Assembly: GCA_027625095.1 (NCBI GenBank)
Contig: JAQBXN010000038.1
Location: forward strand, 1-60,466
Origin: Planctomycetota bacterium
Lineage (GTDB): Bacteria; Planctomycetota; PUPC01; JACPCR01
Reading direction: 5' to 3'
DNA length: 60,466 nt
Part shown: positions 25,824 to 34,882 of the stretch, one piece after another
Layout: the number at the start of each line of letters is the position of its first letter
Position numbering within the stretch: position 1 is the first letter of the stretch
Program-made: the position numbers and the translations under genes
The notes under the pieces: model-generated
The model's input: the letters and a program-made list of their open reading frames with translations, nothing else
Database searches by the model: none
Told to the model about the DNA's origin: nothing

Positions 25824-26966
25824 TCACGGTAGCTTTCGCAGACGAGTATTACCCAGCCCGATCTCGACCAGCAGCAGACCAAGGGCAGGCAACAGAAACA
25901 TGGAAAACAGTTCGAGATACTCCGAGTATTTCTCGCCTTCAGTTGTCACCTTTTCGAGCTTGTCTATCTCCTGATAAATTTTCTTGAGCGAATCGCCGTC
26001 GGTAGCTCGAAAGTAATGTCCGTTTGTCGCATCAGCGATGCGTTTGAGCTGAGCTTCATCGAGCTCTGTGCGAGGCATCGGTACCAGAGAAGGCGCCCCA
26101 TCGATGTCCGTACTCAGACGATAGGACTGATCCTCTGTACCAGCGCCAATGGTGTAAATTTTGATGCCAAGTGCGGTGGCCATTTCGGTTGCGGTTTCGG
26201 GTGTCAGGTCTTGAACGTTGTTCCGCCCGTCAGTAAGCAAGACCATAACCTTGGACTTGGCCTTCGAGTCCGCCAGGCGCTTTGCTGCGGTCGCAATCCC
26301 CCACCCTATCGCGGTCTGGCTACCCCAGACCTCCTCTTTTCGATCCTGCATGGCTTTAACCTCCCTGTCGGTTGGTAGCTTGAGCCGTTTGACGATATCC
26401 ATCAGCACCCCATGGTTAGTCGTGAGCGGACACTGAATGTGAGCGGACGTTGCGAAGACAAAAAGTCCCATCCGGTCCCCTCCCCTGCCCTTCACAAATT
26501 CCAGAATGACATCCCTGGCGACTTCGAGTCGATTCTTGGCATTGGTGATCGCATCGTTGTTGGCAAATGAGGACGCACGGGGTCGACCGAATGAAAAGAA
26601 GCCAGTCGACTGACTGCCAGCGTCTTGAATCTCCTGATAGCGGTTATCGAGATCAAGAGCCCACATACTGAGCGAACAGTCCACGACAAGTGCAATATCA
26701 ATCCCCTCGGTCTGGATTCGCGTCTCCGTCTTCCCCTGCTGCGGTCGGGCTAACGCCAGCACGATCAGCACCAGGACCGCTATTCTTACCAGCGTAAGAA
26801 GGTTGCGCGCCCTCAAAGACAAAGAGGTCTTCAGTCGCTTCAGTTGCCGCACCGAAGAAAACTGCATCGTACTGTCACCCTTCAGCCAGAGTGCGCGCAC
26901 AAGCGGCAGCACTGCCAGTGGCAGGAGCAGGAAGGCAATCCAATCTCGGAACAGTTCGGGGAGCAT
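25824..26966 (-). CDS. batA: BatA-like VWA-domain membrane protein
   Basis: A 380-residue protein with a hydrophobic segment at residues about 8-27, a second near 58-74, the VWA domain from about 88 to 320 and a C-terminal membrane helix. The MIDAS motif is DCSLS (D96, S98, S100), followed by LLTDGRNNVQDL. About 35 residues near 110-130 form a Ser/Phe/Gly-rich insertion. The ATG at 26966 is preferred over the in-frame ATG at 26981, because the five extra codons (MLITH) come from a TACTCAT repeat. Both start codons lie inside repeat units. Confidence 0.92.
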   Translation of the reverse strand: MLPELFRDWIAFLLLPLAVLPLVRALWLKGDSTMQFSSVRQLKRLKTSLSLRARNLLTLVRIAVLVLIVLALARPQQGKTETRIQTEGIDIALVVDCSLSMWALDLDNRYQEIQDAGSQSTGFFSFGRPRASSFANNDAITNAKNRLEVARDVILEFVKGRGGDRMGLFVFATSAHIQCPLTTNHGVLMDIVKRLKLPTDREVKAMQDRKEEVWGSQTAIGWGIATAAKRLADSKAKSKVMVLLTDGRNNVQDLTPETATEMATALGIKIYTIGAGTEDQSYRLSTDIDGAPSLVPMPRTELDEAQLKRIADATNGHYFRATDGDSLKKIYQEIDKLEKVTTEGEKYSEYLELFSMFLLPALGLLLVEIGLGNTRLRKLP

Positions 26967-27030
26967 ATGAGTAATGAGCATATGAGTAATGAGTAATGAG
27001 TAAGTTCAGGAACGGCCCTTACTCATTACT
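26964..27030. repeat. Heptamer repeat array forming a long hairpin
   Basis: Five to six ATGAGTA-type units (26964-27004) are followed by a reversed array (27018-27030). AGTAATGAGTAAG at 26992-27004 is the exact reverse complement of 27018-27030, giving a 13-bp stem with a 13-nt loop. It spans the gap between the second BatD-like gene and batA and includes the batA start codon. Confidence 0.8.
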
Positions 27031-27042
27031 TGTTATTCATTT

Positions 27043-28278
27043 CTAGGCAGCCATGTCCTCACTCTCCTCCTGCCCTTCAAGTTTCGTTTCATCTACCAGG
27101 AGCTTGGCGCTTTCGAATGCACCTTCCATCTCATCTTTACCGGGCTCGTATCTGGCGAACTTCACCTGGTCGCAGTGCTTCAGGAAATCCTGGACGAGTC
27201 CTTTGTGCTCTGGTGACAAGGCGGACGTGCCGGCCATGATCGCCAGAAACTCTTCGGTGGTTCGTTCGGGAGCGCGGAGTCCGAATCGGTTTTCCAGGTA
27301 GTGTCGACAGATGTCTGAAAGTCGCACGTAGAACTCTTCAAACTTACCGTCTTCGACCAGGTGGTCGGCGATGAGTTGTCGCATCTGTTCATACGCAATG
27401 ATGTGTGCCGGCGTTAGCGGGATGTGTTCCGGCTTTCTGAGCCAGCGGATGAAAAGCAGCACGGAAATTCCAATCACAAGCAGGCCGGCGATGAGGCAGC
27501 CACCAATGACGTAATACTTTTGGTAGCTGACCGGGATTTCGGCCATGTTCTGATTGGGGCGGATGTCTTCGGCATTCTCAGGCTCGAGAGGGAGGTCCTG
27601 TATATCGATAAAGAAAATCGGAACCATCAATTGACGTTCTTTTCCGTCCTTTCCCTTCATCGTGATCATGATTGGGGGCAGGGGGAATTTTCCGGTGAAA
27701 AAGAAATCAAAGGTAAATTCCCATGTTCGAGTTGCAGTACCATCTTCAGTCTTCTGAGGCTGCGAGCCTCGCTGTTTGAGGGCCACATAATCAGGAAGTT
27801 TGGGGGGAAGCTCCGCCTTCTTGAATTCCACGCCATCTGCACCGCTTAGCGTAACCTTACAGGTGACCCAATCGCCGATGCTGGGGCGTGAGTTGTCGAC
27901 CTGAGCCGAGACCTTTACTTCGTCGTAATCTTTGTAGAGTTGCTCGAGGTAGTGGAGGCCTGGGTGGCTTGGGCCGACGGCCTGCTGGGCGGCATTTGGA
28001 TCTTCCGCGGGCTGATTTGCTGATATCCTTTCTCTTTCCTCTTCTGCCTGTTGTTCCTGCGCGGAAAGTTGGTCAGGCGAGATGGTTGGGGCAGGCTGTT
28101 CTTCGGCCGCGCAAAACGAAAAGAGAAGAGAAAGACCTATTTGGAGTACGGCAACTTGTCGGCGCTTTCCATTTCGAGGACCTGAAAGCGCGCTAAAACG
28201 AAAGCGGTGACAAGTCACTGCACTCCAATGGTGGCAGCCTGATACCTGATACTTCATGTTTAAACCAGAGTTCCTCAT
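27043..28278 (-). CDS. Second BatD-like membrane protein
   Basis: A 411-residue protein with a signal peptide around residues 40-58, an Ala/Gln/Glu-rich stretch, an Ig-like periplasmic domain (about 115-235), one membrane helix near 255-277 and a cytoplasmic helical domain. The last domain carries YLENRFGLRAPERTTEEFLA and KHCDQVKFARYEPG, matching the C-termini of BatD and of the protein ending at 32370. The start ATG overlaps the stop of the PpiC gene (ATGA), so translation is coupled. The first codons read through a CTGATAC heptamer repeat at 28241-28254. A scaffold in the MoxR/VWA complex is the likely role. Confidence 0.82.
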   Translation of the reverse strand: MRNSGLNMKYQVSGCHHWSAVTCHRFRFSALSGPRNGKRRQVAVLQIGLSLLFSFCAAEEQPAPTISPDQLSAQEQQAEEERERISANQPAEDPNAAQQAVGPSHPGLHYLEQLYKDYDEVKVSAQVDNSRPSIGDWVTCKVTLSGADGVEFKKAELPPKLPDYVALKQRGSQPQKTEDGTATRTWEFTFDFFFTGKFPLPPIMITMKGKDGKERQLMVPIFFIDIQDLPLEPENAEDIRPNQNMAEIPVSYQKYYVIGGCLIAGLLVIGISVLLFIRWLRKPEHIPLTPAHIIAYEQMRQLIADHLVEDGKFEEFYVRLSDICRHYLENRFGLRAPERTTEEFLAIMAGTSALSPEHKGLVQDFLKHCDQVKFARYEPGKDEMEGAFESAKLLVDETKLEGQEESEDMAA

Positions 28279-29687
28279 TCCTGCTTCTCTTCCGCCGCTT
28301 CGCCCATCAAGACCTGGTCATATATCTGTACTCTTTCAACCTCCAGCGTCTCCTGCAGCATCTTGCTGATTACCATCTGTGCCTTCTGATTCTGGTAATC
28401 GTAGGCCACCCGCTGCTGGGCTTCCTGATAGGACAACGGACGACTCGTCGTAAGCTCGTGGATTTTGATGAGATGAAAGCCCTTGTCACTTTTGATGGGT
28501 GTCTTACCTGTCTCCCCCGCCGGGATGGTGAATGCGGCCTGCACGAAGTCAGCGGCTTTACCTATGCCCGGTACGAAGTCGGCGCCCTCTGTAATGGGTT
28601 TCTCCAACAGGCCACCCTTTTCCTTGGTCGTTGCATCCAGTGAATATTCTCTGGCAAGTTCGGCGAACCCTTTGCCGGCCTCAAGCTCTTTCAGAATGGC
28701 GTTGGCCTTTGCTTCATCGGGGACCAGGATGTGGCTGACCGTTGCCTTCCCCTTTTCCACGTATTTCTGCCGGTTGGCCTCGAAGTAGTTCCTGATATCC
28801 GCCGGATCGACTGAAACTTTAGATTGTACTTCCTGCTGGACCATGACCTGCGCTAGGGACTGATCCATAATATCTTCCATCTGCTTTCGGAATTCAGGCT
28901 GGCGATCTATTCCGAGTTTTTTTGCCTTGCGGGCAAGAAGCCGCTGGAAAATATGCTGACGCAGAAACTCAACGAGACGCGACTTGTCGCTGCGATAGCT
29001 TTGGGCCAATTGTGGGTTCATTTGGGACATCTTCTGAAGCTCGTCAAAGAGTTGTCCCAGATTGATCTCTTCGTTACCGATACGAGCCACGACCACTCCA
29101 CGGGCCGCGGAGTCTTCCTTCTTGACAAGCGATGTACGTTGTTCGAGCTCTGACTGCGCATCGAAGCTCTTACCCACTTTTTCGAGGCAGGTAACGACCT
29201 TGAGATCCAGCTCGGCCTTGATGTCGCCAGAGACACCGGCGACCTCGGCCTGATAAAAGGCTGAGAGCGCAGATTCATACTCACCGATTTCGAAATATTG
29301 AAGGCCCATCGTGTAGAGGGTATTTGCTCTTTCCGACAGCGGGAGGTCCGCCTCACGGAGGTAGTCGGCGAAGGCGAGTGCTGCCTCTTTTTTGAGGCCC
29401 TTGGCGACCAGAGTCTGGGCGTACTTACGCTGGTGCTCGGGCGTCCAGCGAATGGATGCCGGTGATGGCCCGCCCTGGCGTTCCATCTCTTTTGCAGGGC
29501 CGGCGGACTTCACCACCAGTTGCAAAATAACGAGCGCCACGAACATGACGGTGATCAGGACGGTGAAGAAAGTTGTGCGCTTATCGAACAACTTCCTCGT
29601 CACTGTCTTGGTGGGGATCTCCGGATAATTGAATCCTTTTTCTTCCGGCACGGTTGTTTCCTTTTCTGTTCTCAAACATAAATTCAA
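28275..29687 (-). CDS. Membrane-anchored PpiC-type peptidyl-prolyl isomerase
   Basis: A 470-residue foldase with a cytoplasmic N-terminus, one membrane anchor (residues about 38-60), TPR-like helices (about 80-175), a SurA-like chaperone segment (about 195-285) and a parvulin/rotamase domain (about 305-420). The rotamase part shows ATVSHILVPDEAKANAIL, FAELAREYSLDATTKEKGG and KSDKGFHLIKIHELT. The domain order resembles PrsA/PpiD, with the TPR part as an addition. It is embedded between the DUF58 gene and the second BatD-like gene with 23 bp and a 4-bp overlap, which ties it to the MoxR/Bat machine, perhaps to fold its secreted parts. Confidence 0.93.
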   Translation of the reverse strand: MNLCLRTEKETTVPEEKGFNYPEIPTKTVTRKLFDKRTTFFTVLITVMFVALVILQLVVKSAGPAKEMERQGGPSPASIRWTPEHQRKYAQTLVAKGLKKEAALAFADYLREADLPLSERANTLYTMGLQYFEIGEYESALSAFYQAEVAGVSGDIKAELDLKVVTCLEKVGKSFDAQSELEQRTSLVKKEDSAARGVVVARIGNEEINLGQLFDELQKMSQMNPQLAQSYRSDKSRLVEFLRQHIFQRLLARKAKKLGIDRQPEFRKQMEDIMDQSLAQVMVQQEVQSKVSVDPADIRNYFEANRQKYVEKGKATVSHILVPDEAKANAILKELEAGKGFAELAREYSLDATTKEKGGLLEKPITEGADFVPGIGKAADFVQAAFTIPAGETGKTPIKSDKGFHLIKIHELTTSRPLSYQEAQQRVAYDYQNQKAQMVISKMLQETLEVERVQIYDQVLMGEAAEEKQE

Positions 29688-29710
29688 CTCACAAGTCTGG
29701 CTGCCAGTGG

Positions 29711-30670
29711 CTACGCTCTGAGCCTTTTTTCTCGCATTCGAAAAAATTTCATGATGACGTCGATGTATGGCCGATCAGTGCGGATGTCGATGGTGTCGAC
29801 TCCTATGGACCGGAAAAAATCGGTACGTTCGTCGATGTGTTTTCTGTTCAGAATTCCATAACCTCGATTCGTGTTCCGATCCGCTGCGTCGACGAGAAGT
29901 CGCTCTCCGGTTTCAGCGTCTTCCAGTTCAAATATGGTTGGCGGACGCACCAGCCACCAGATGGCCTTCCCAATTGGGCCCATGACTTTCAAGACAGCCG
30001 GTGGCGGTTCCTGCCCTGGAAGCTCGACCTCTCTCGGATCGGTGATCGTGATGGCCGTGATGTCGTGACGGCGGTTCGCGATGCGGAGGGACTTTTCGTA
30101 ATTTTCAGCGATGAAATCTGAAACGAGGAATGTGACAGTTCTTCTGGTGGTCACCTGGTTCAAATAGTCAAGAACAAGCTTGATGTCGGTGCGACTGCGT
30201 TGTGGTTCGAAGGCGAGCAATTCACGAATAACACGCAGGACGTGGCGTTTGCCCTTTTTCGGCGGCACAAACTTCTCGATGTGGTCAGTGAAGATGATTA
30301 GTCCGACCTTATCGTTGTTCTTGATGGCACTGAAAGCGAGAACTGCGCAAATCTCCGCGGCGAGATCGCTCTTAGATCGATCGGTCGTACCGAATTGACC
30401 GGAGCTCGATGCATCAACCAGCAGCATCACCGTAAGCTCACGCTCTTCGGAAAAACGTTTCACAAAAGGTCGCCCCGCACGCGCCGTGACGTTCCAATCA
30501 ATCGAGCGGATTTCGTCTCCGGGCTGGTATTCGCGAACTTCCTGGAACTCCATCCCCTGTCCTTTGAATACGCTGACATATTCGCCGGCAAGGGCGTCAT
30601 TGACCAGATGCGCGGTGCGTATCTGGATCTGCTGGACTCGTTTCAGGATTTCTTTGGAAACTTGTGGCAC
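29711..30670 (-). CDS. DUF58 protein with VWA-like fold
   Basis: A 319-residue cytoplasmic protein. The N-terminal part has the DUF58 signature FKGQGMEFQEVREYQPGDEIRSIDWNVTARAG (residues about 35-66). A VWA-like domain with DASSS (D86, S88, S90) follows, extending to about 250. DUF58 proteins are partners of MoxR AAA+ ATPases in many phyla, and this gene follows moxR, with only the frameshifted four-helix-bundle gene between. It has no membrane helix. The start fits the family N-terminus. Confidence 0.93.
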   Translation of the reverse strand: MPQVSKEILKRVQQIQIRTAHLVNDALAGEYVSVFKGQGMEFQEVREYQPGDEIRSIDWNVTARAGRPFVKRFSEERELTVMLLVDASSSGQFGTTDRSKSDLAAEICAVLAFSAIKNNDKVGLIIFTDHIEKFVPPKKGKRHVLRVIRELLAFEPQRSRTDIKLVLDYLNQVTTRRTVTFLVSDFIAENYEKSLRIANRRHDITAITITDPREVELPGQEPPPAVLKVMGPIGKAIWWLVRPPTIFELEDAETGERLLVDAADRNTNRGYGILNRKHIDERTDFFRSIGVDTIDIRTDRPYIDVIMKFFRMREKRLRA

Positions 30671-30747
30671 TTTGAAGAAGAAAGGAATCAGGAATATGGA
30701 ATGAGGTAAACGGGGTTTTCGTTGCTGTGAAGCACTTCCAAACCGGG

Positions 30748-31247
30748 TCAGGTATCCGGAATTGAAATGTCCGGTTCGGTGAACTCATCGAGATGGTGTT
30801 CATCCGCTATATCTTTTTCTCCACCGTACGGCACGTGTGGTTCGTTGATGACGGATGAATCTTCGCTTGTCTTCCTTATCTGCCTGCTCAGGTAATTCAT
30901 GTAGCCGTTAAGTAATGCGCGGACTTTGTAGGCGTCTTGTTTCAGCTCTTCGAGATGCCTTGCTTCAAAATAGTGTTCGTCAAGGCAAATATTAATGTCA
31001 TCTATCAGTTCATTGAGCGAACCACGTGCTTTTCTTTGAAAGGAGAGATTGTCCCGGTAGTAATAACGGCCGTAGCCTTCGGCAATGTTGTTAGTTACAG
31101 ACCGGGCAGCACTTCGAACTGTGATATCAAGTTGAATCGTTCCATCTCGGGAAGTTTCGATGCAAGCTTGTACATCCTTTTCCTGAACTCCCTGGCGACC
31201 TTGTAAGTCTCCAAATCTTCAAAGGTTTCTTCTCTGTCAATGCTCAT
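30748..31247 (-). pseudogene. Four-helix-bundle (S23-like) protein gene with frameshift
   Basis: Two reading frames together encode one protein of about 166 residues of the four-helix-bundle/23S rRNA intervening-sequence protein type. The first frame starts at the ATG at 31247 (FEDLETYKVAREFRKRMYKLA) and reaches LISQ at codon 43 (31119-31121), then stops at 31095-31097. The next frame continues exactly there with VRSAARSVTNNIAEGYGRYY and runs to a TGA at 30748-30750. The join matches the family pattern ISQ(V/I)R.AARS(V/I)..NIAEG, so one base is missing near 31118. It may be a true mutation or a sequencing error. The function of the family is unclear; members often sit inside rRNA or as stand-alone genes. 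Confidence 0.85.
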
Positions 31248-31307
31248 GATCACGTTCCAACAACAGAAAACTCCGCATTCCTTTTTCCCGATTCCTATTT
31301 CCTTTCC

Positions 31308-32303
31308 CTAGGGCACTTCCACGTGATCGAAAATACGCTGAACGAGATCATCACTCGTTAGCTCTTCGGCCTCAGCTTCGTACGTAACAATTACCCTGTG
31401 CCGCAGCACATCGAGGCCGATCGATTTCACGTCCTGCGGAGTGACGTAGCCTCTGCCCTCCAGGAAGGCATGGGCCTTTGATGCGATTGCCAGGGAGATA
31501 GTGGCGCGAGGGGATCCGCCGTATTGGATGAAGTCACCGATATCCAGTCCGAACGCTTTGGGCTCTCTGGTCGCGAAAACGATGTCGACAATGTAGTCCT
31601 TGATTTTGTCGTCGATGTAGATGGAATCGACGACTTCGCGGGCAGCAACAATGTCTTCTGGAGTGATGACGGATTCGATAGGGTCCTGCTTCCTGGTAGT
31701 GGCCATACGATCCATGATTTCGCGTTCCTCAACCTTGGTGGGATAGCCCACATTGAGCTTGAGCATGAAGCGGTCAACCTGGGCTTCAGGAAGTGGGTAG
31801 GTCCCCTCCTGCTCGACTGGGTTCTGCGTGGCGAGGACAAGGAATGGTTCATCAAGGCTAAATGTCTCGTCGCCGATGGAAACCTGGCGTTCCTGCATTG
31901 CCTCGAGGAGTGCTGACTGCACCTTGGCGGGAGCGCGGTTGATTTCGTCAGCCAGAATAATGTTGGCAAAGATCGGCCCCTTTTTTACCGAAAAGTCACC
32001 TGTTCGGGGGTTGTAGATGAGCGTTCCGATGAGGTCGGCTGGGAGCAGATCGGGCGTGAATTGCAGTCGCCGGAATTTGGTGTCGATGGCGTCCGAAAGA
32101 GTCTTTACGGTCAGGGTCTTGGCAAGGCCTGGGACGCCTTCGAGGAGGACATGGCCGCGGGACAGCAGACCGATCAGGAGCCGGTCGATCATATATCTCT
32201 GGCCCACGATAACCTTCCCGATAGCTTCGTGAAGCAGAGTAATAAAGTGGCTTTGCTGCTTTACTCTTTCGCTGATTTCTTTGATTTGGGCGCCAACTGC
32301 CAT
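31308..32303 (-). CDS. moxR: MoxR-family AAA+ ATPase
   Basis: A 331-residue AAA+ ATPase of the MoxR/RavA clade, expected to remodel or metal-load the VWA proteins encoded downstream. Walker A is GVPGLAKT at 56-63, Walker B IILADEINRAP near 115-125 and sensor-1 ATQNPVEQEGTYPLPEAQVDRF near 160-180. The C-terminal lid begins near 230, with SPRATISLAIASKAHA. A GGAG lies 6 nt before the ATG. ACGTAAT heptamers lie upstream at 32335-32350. MoxR with DUF58, BatA and BatB is a conserved association. Confidence 0.95.
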   Translation of the reverse strand: MAVGAQIKEISERVKQQSHFITLLHEAIGKVIVGQRYMIDRLLIGLLSRGHVLLEGVPGLAKTLTVKTLSDAIDTKFRRLQFTPDLLPADLIGTLIYNPRTGDFSVKKGPIFANIILADEINRAPAKVQSALLEAMQERQVSIGDETFSLDEPFLVLATQNPVEQEGTYPLPEAQVDRFMLKLNVGYPTKVEEREIMDRMATTRKQDPIESVITPEDIVAAREVVDSIYIDDKIKDYIVDIVFATREPKAFGLDIGDFIQYGGSPRATISLAIASKAHAFLEGRGYVTPQDVKSIGLDVLRHRVIVTYEAEAEELTSDDLVQRIFDHVEVP

Positions 32304-32369
32304 GGGAACTCCATACTGATTAATGGGTAGTGAATAATACGTAATACGTAACAGACGCTGCGCGGGTGC

Positions 32370-33323
32370 TTATCTCTCTCTGAGTTTTATTTCTTGTTCG
32401 GGGGTTTTTTGCGGGCGATTGAGTTCGAGGAGGTCTCGGGCCGCTCGATGCGCTCGATCCAACTCGGTAGGTAGTGGTGGCGTTCCGCCGAAACGAACGT
32501 TTTCAGCCAGTTCAAGTACCTCTCGAATTCGTTTTGCCAGAGTCGGGTCAGTGTGTTTGTCGAGGGTTTCAGTGATGACGAAATCGGAATCGGATTTGAG
32601 CCCATACTTCTGTTTTACGTACTCCTTAAGGAGAATGCCGAGCTGGGCAAAAAAGTCTTTGAAGTCGCCCTTGATGCGAAGGCTGCGGAGATCGTCGAGC
32701 CGTTCAAGGAATGGGGTCTCGATATCCACTTCTTTTTTTATCTTCGTGGCCTTCTTGAAGTGCCATACGGTGATTCCGAAAACGGCTAGTACCAAGGCGA
32801 AAATCCCCCCGATGACGGCCAAAGTGGTGGTGATACCGGAGCTAAGCTCGAAGGCGCGAGAGACGGTCAATTTAACGGGGGATTTGGGCGTCCAGGTTTC
32901 CCACTCTTCGGGCTTAGTGGTTGGGAGTTTGAACTGCACTTCAATCTTGTCGAGCTCGAATTCACCCGCCTTGAGTGGACGGAAGAAGCTCTGGTACTTG
33001 TAGGTGGATTTTGGCTTTCCGGCGGTGATTGAGAATTCTGAACTCGCAGGCTGAGCGTCGAGTCGCTCGATGTCGGCGGGGAGTTCACACTTCATTTCGC
33101 CCATGAGGCATTGAGTGGCATCGCCTTCCCAGGTGACCTCAATATCAATTTCTAGGGTCTGGCCGGCACGGAGTTGACTGGTGCTTTGGGAGATTTCGAA
33201 CTGTGGGCCAGCGTTGGCGGTCGTGAGGAGGGCCAACACTCCAAAAACCAGGACTCGAACTCGCTGCGCTAGTCTCGCCTGCAATGCAAGCTGTCCAAAA
33301 TATGAATTAGCGATGTTACTCAT
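32370..33323 (-). CDS. Third BatD-like membrane protein
   Basis: A 317-residue protein. A long signal peptide ends near residue 39 (TTANA-G), followed by an Ig-like periplasmic domain (about 40-155), one membrane helix near 165-190 and a cytoplasmic helical domain. The latter contains YVKQKYGLKSDSDFVITETL and ELAENVRFGG, homologous to the C-termini of BatD and of the 411-residue protein. The start codon and second and third codons (ATGAGTAAC) come from a TGAGTAA heptamer array at 33318-33330, so the initiation site is repeat-derived. It is 66 bp upstream of moxR and probably cotranscribed with it. Confidence 0.82.
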   Translation of the reverse strand: MSNIANSYFGQLALQARLAQRVRVLVFGVLALLTTANAGPQFEISQSTSQLRAGQTLEIDIEVTWEGDATQCLMGEMKCELPADIERLDAQPASSEFSITAGKPKSTYKYQSFFRPLKAGEFELDKIEVQFKLPTTKPEEWETWTPKSPVKLTVSRAFELSSGITTTLAVIGGIFALVLAVFGITVWHFKKATKIKKEVDIETPFLERLDDLRSLRIKGDFKDFFAQLGILLKEYVKQKYGLKSDSDFVITETLDKHTDPTLAKRIREVLELAENVRFGGTPPLPTELDRAHRAARDLLELNRPQKTPEQEIKLRER

Positions 33324-33334
33324 TACTCAATCGC

Positions 33335-34777
33335 TTATCTTGAAATCACGACGCTTCGCGCCAGATAATCTCCACGGATAAGCAATACCGATATCTGGGA
33401 GTTGGGTTTTATTTCTTTGATGAGTCGGGCAAGATGTTCCTCTTTATTCAGCCGGAGTCGGCCGAGCTGGATAATAACGTCCAGTTGGCGGAGTCCGGAC
33501 TTGTGGGCAGGGCCGCCAATTTCAATTTCGGTGACAACGAGGCCTCCGGCGACGCGAAGGTGGAATTTTTTGGCCAGTTCCGGGGTTAAGGATTGGAGCT
33601 TCACCCCCAGTTTCCTGCTGATCAGCTCTTCGAATGAGAGCGGTGGAATGACGCCAAGGGTGAGGGAACTGATGTGGGTCTTGCCGTCTCTCAGGTATTG
33701 AATGCTGAGGCGGTCTGAATTCTCATGACGGAGGATTTCTTTCTTGAAATCCAGAAGGTTATTAATTTTCTGGTTGTCGATGCGGGTGATGATGTCAGAC
33801 GGTTTTAGTCCAGCCTTTTCTGCGGGACTGTCCGCCTCGATAGCAGCGACCAGGACGCCGGAAACGTTGGGTTCCAGATTGGATGCGATGACTGCGGTGA
33901 GACTTTGCGCTTCAGCGCCGAACCAAATCTCTTTGAGGACCCGAAAATCAAGGAGGCCTTCAAGGATGTTGATGACTTTGTCGATAGGAATAGCAAAACC
34001 GATGCCCTGCCCTTCAGCGTAAACAGCGGTGTTAATACCGATGACTTCGCCGTGGATGTTGAGCAACGGGCCGCCGCTGTTACCTGGGTTGATGGCCGCG
34101 TCGGTCTGCAGGAAATCGTCGAAGATGACTTCACCCTCGGCCACGATGGATCTGTTCTTAGCGCTGATAACGCCAACGCTGACCGAATTCTCAAGCCCAA
34201 AAGGATTGCCGGCAGCGATGGCCGTCTCGCCAATCATCAGGTCGGAAGATGTGCCAATAGGTGCCGCCTGAAGTTTTTCGTCGGCGGGAACTTTGAGGAC
34301 GGCGAGATCGTTTTCAGGGTCGGAACTCACCAAAGTTGCGATGAGGGTGGTTTTGTCCTGGAGAGTGACGTGTATCTCCGATGCTTTACGGACGACGTGT
34401 TCGTTCGTAACGATGTAACCGTTGGAGTCGAGGATGACGCCCGAGCCCAGGCTGCTGGTTCGGACTTGTCGCTGTTGTCCAAAGTTTTTGAAGAAGTTGT
34501 CGAAGGACGGGTCGGAGAAGCGGCCGCGGAGCTTAAAGAATGGGTCTGTTCTCTGAACTACGATGCGCTCAGTGCTGATGTTGACGACTGAAGCGGCGGT
34601 GCGTTCGACCGCTTTGACGATGGCATTACGACGAGGGAAGACGGGAGGCTTTTCCTGAATCTCAGCTCCGAGCGAACTGATAAGGACTACAAGGAAGAGA
34701 GCGCTGAGGAAGTGTGGGAGCGTGAGAATCCGGGGGCACGCAAACGTGGAGGAGATGCCATTCCAACTTCCAGCCAT
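33335..34777 (-). CDS. HtrA/DegP-type periplasmic serine protease
   Basis: A trypsin-fold protease with two PDZ domains, for periplasmic quality control. A signal peptide lies at about residues 20-38 (counting from the chosen start). The catalytic triad is complete: H127 in NEHVV, D157 in ENDLAVLK and S234 in GNSGGP. PDZ1 spans about 315-390 and PDZ2 about 410-480. The start is uncertain. ATG 34777 gives the most compact signal peptide. ATG 34825 is possible. The frame is open to 34876, but its first 17 codons are ATGGTTGATGG-type repeat. It is the first gene of the MoxR/Bat stretch and lies 11 bp upstream of the BatD-like gene, which suggests cotranscription. Confidence 0.93.
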   Translation of the reverse strand: MAGSWNGISSTFACPRILTLPHFLSALFLVVLISSLGAEIQEKPPVFPRRNAIVKAVERTAASVVNISTERIVVQRTDPFFKLRGRFSDPSFDNFFKNFGQQRQVRTSSLGSGVILDSNGYIVTNEHVVRKASEIHVTLQDKTTLIATLVSSDPENDLAVLKVPADEKLQAAPIGTSSDLMIGETAIAAGNPFGLENSVSVGVISAKNRSIVAEGEVIFDDFLQTDAAINPGNSGGPLLNIHGEVIGINTAVYAEGQGIGFAIPIDKVINILEGLLDFRVLKEIWFGAEAQSLTAVIASNLEPNVSGVLVAAIEADSPAEKAGLKPSDIITRIDNQKINNLLDFKKEILRHENSDRLSIQYLRDGKTHISSLTLGVIPPLSFEELISRKLGVKLQSLTPELAKKFHLRVAGGLVVTEIEIGGPAHKSGLRQLDVIIQLGRLRLNKEEHLARLIKEIKPNSQISVLLIRGDYLARSVVISR

Positions 34778-34882
34778 CCATCCACCCAGATGCCCACACC
34801 CCCCTATTTTGTTTAGCGAATTCATTTTGAGACCATCAACCCTTAACCATCTGCCATTGAGGAGAAAAACCATCAACCATTG

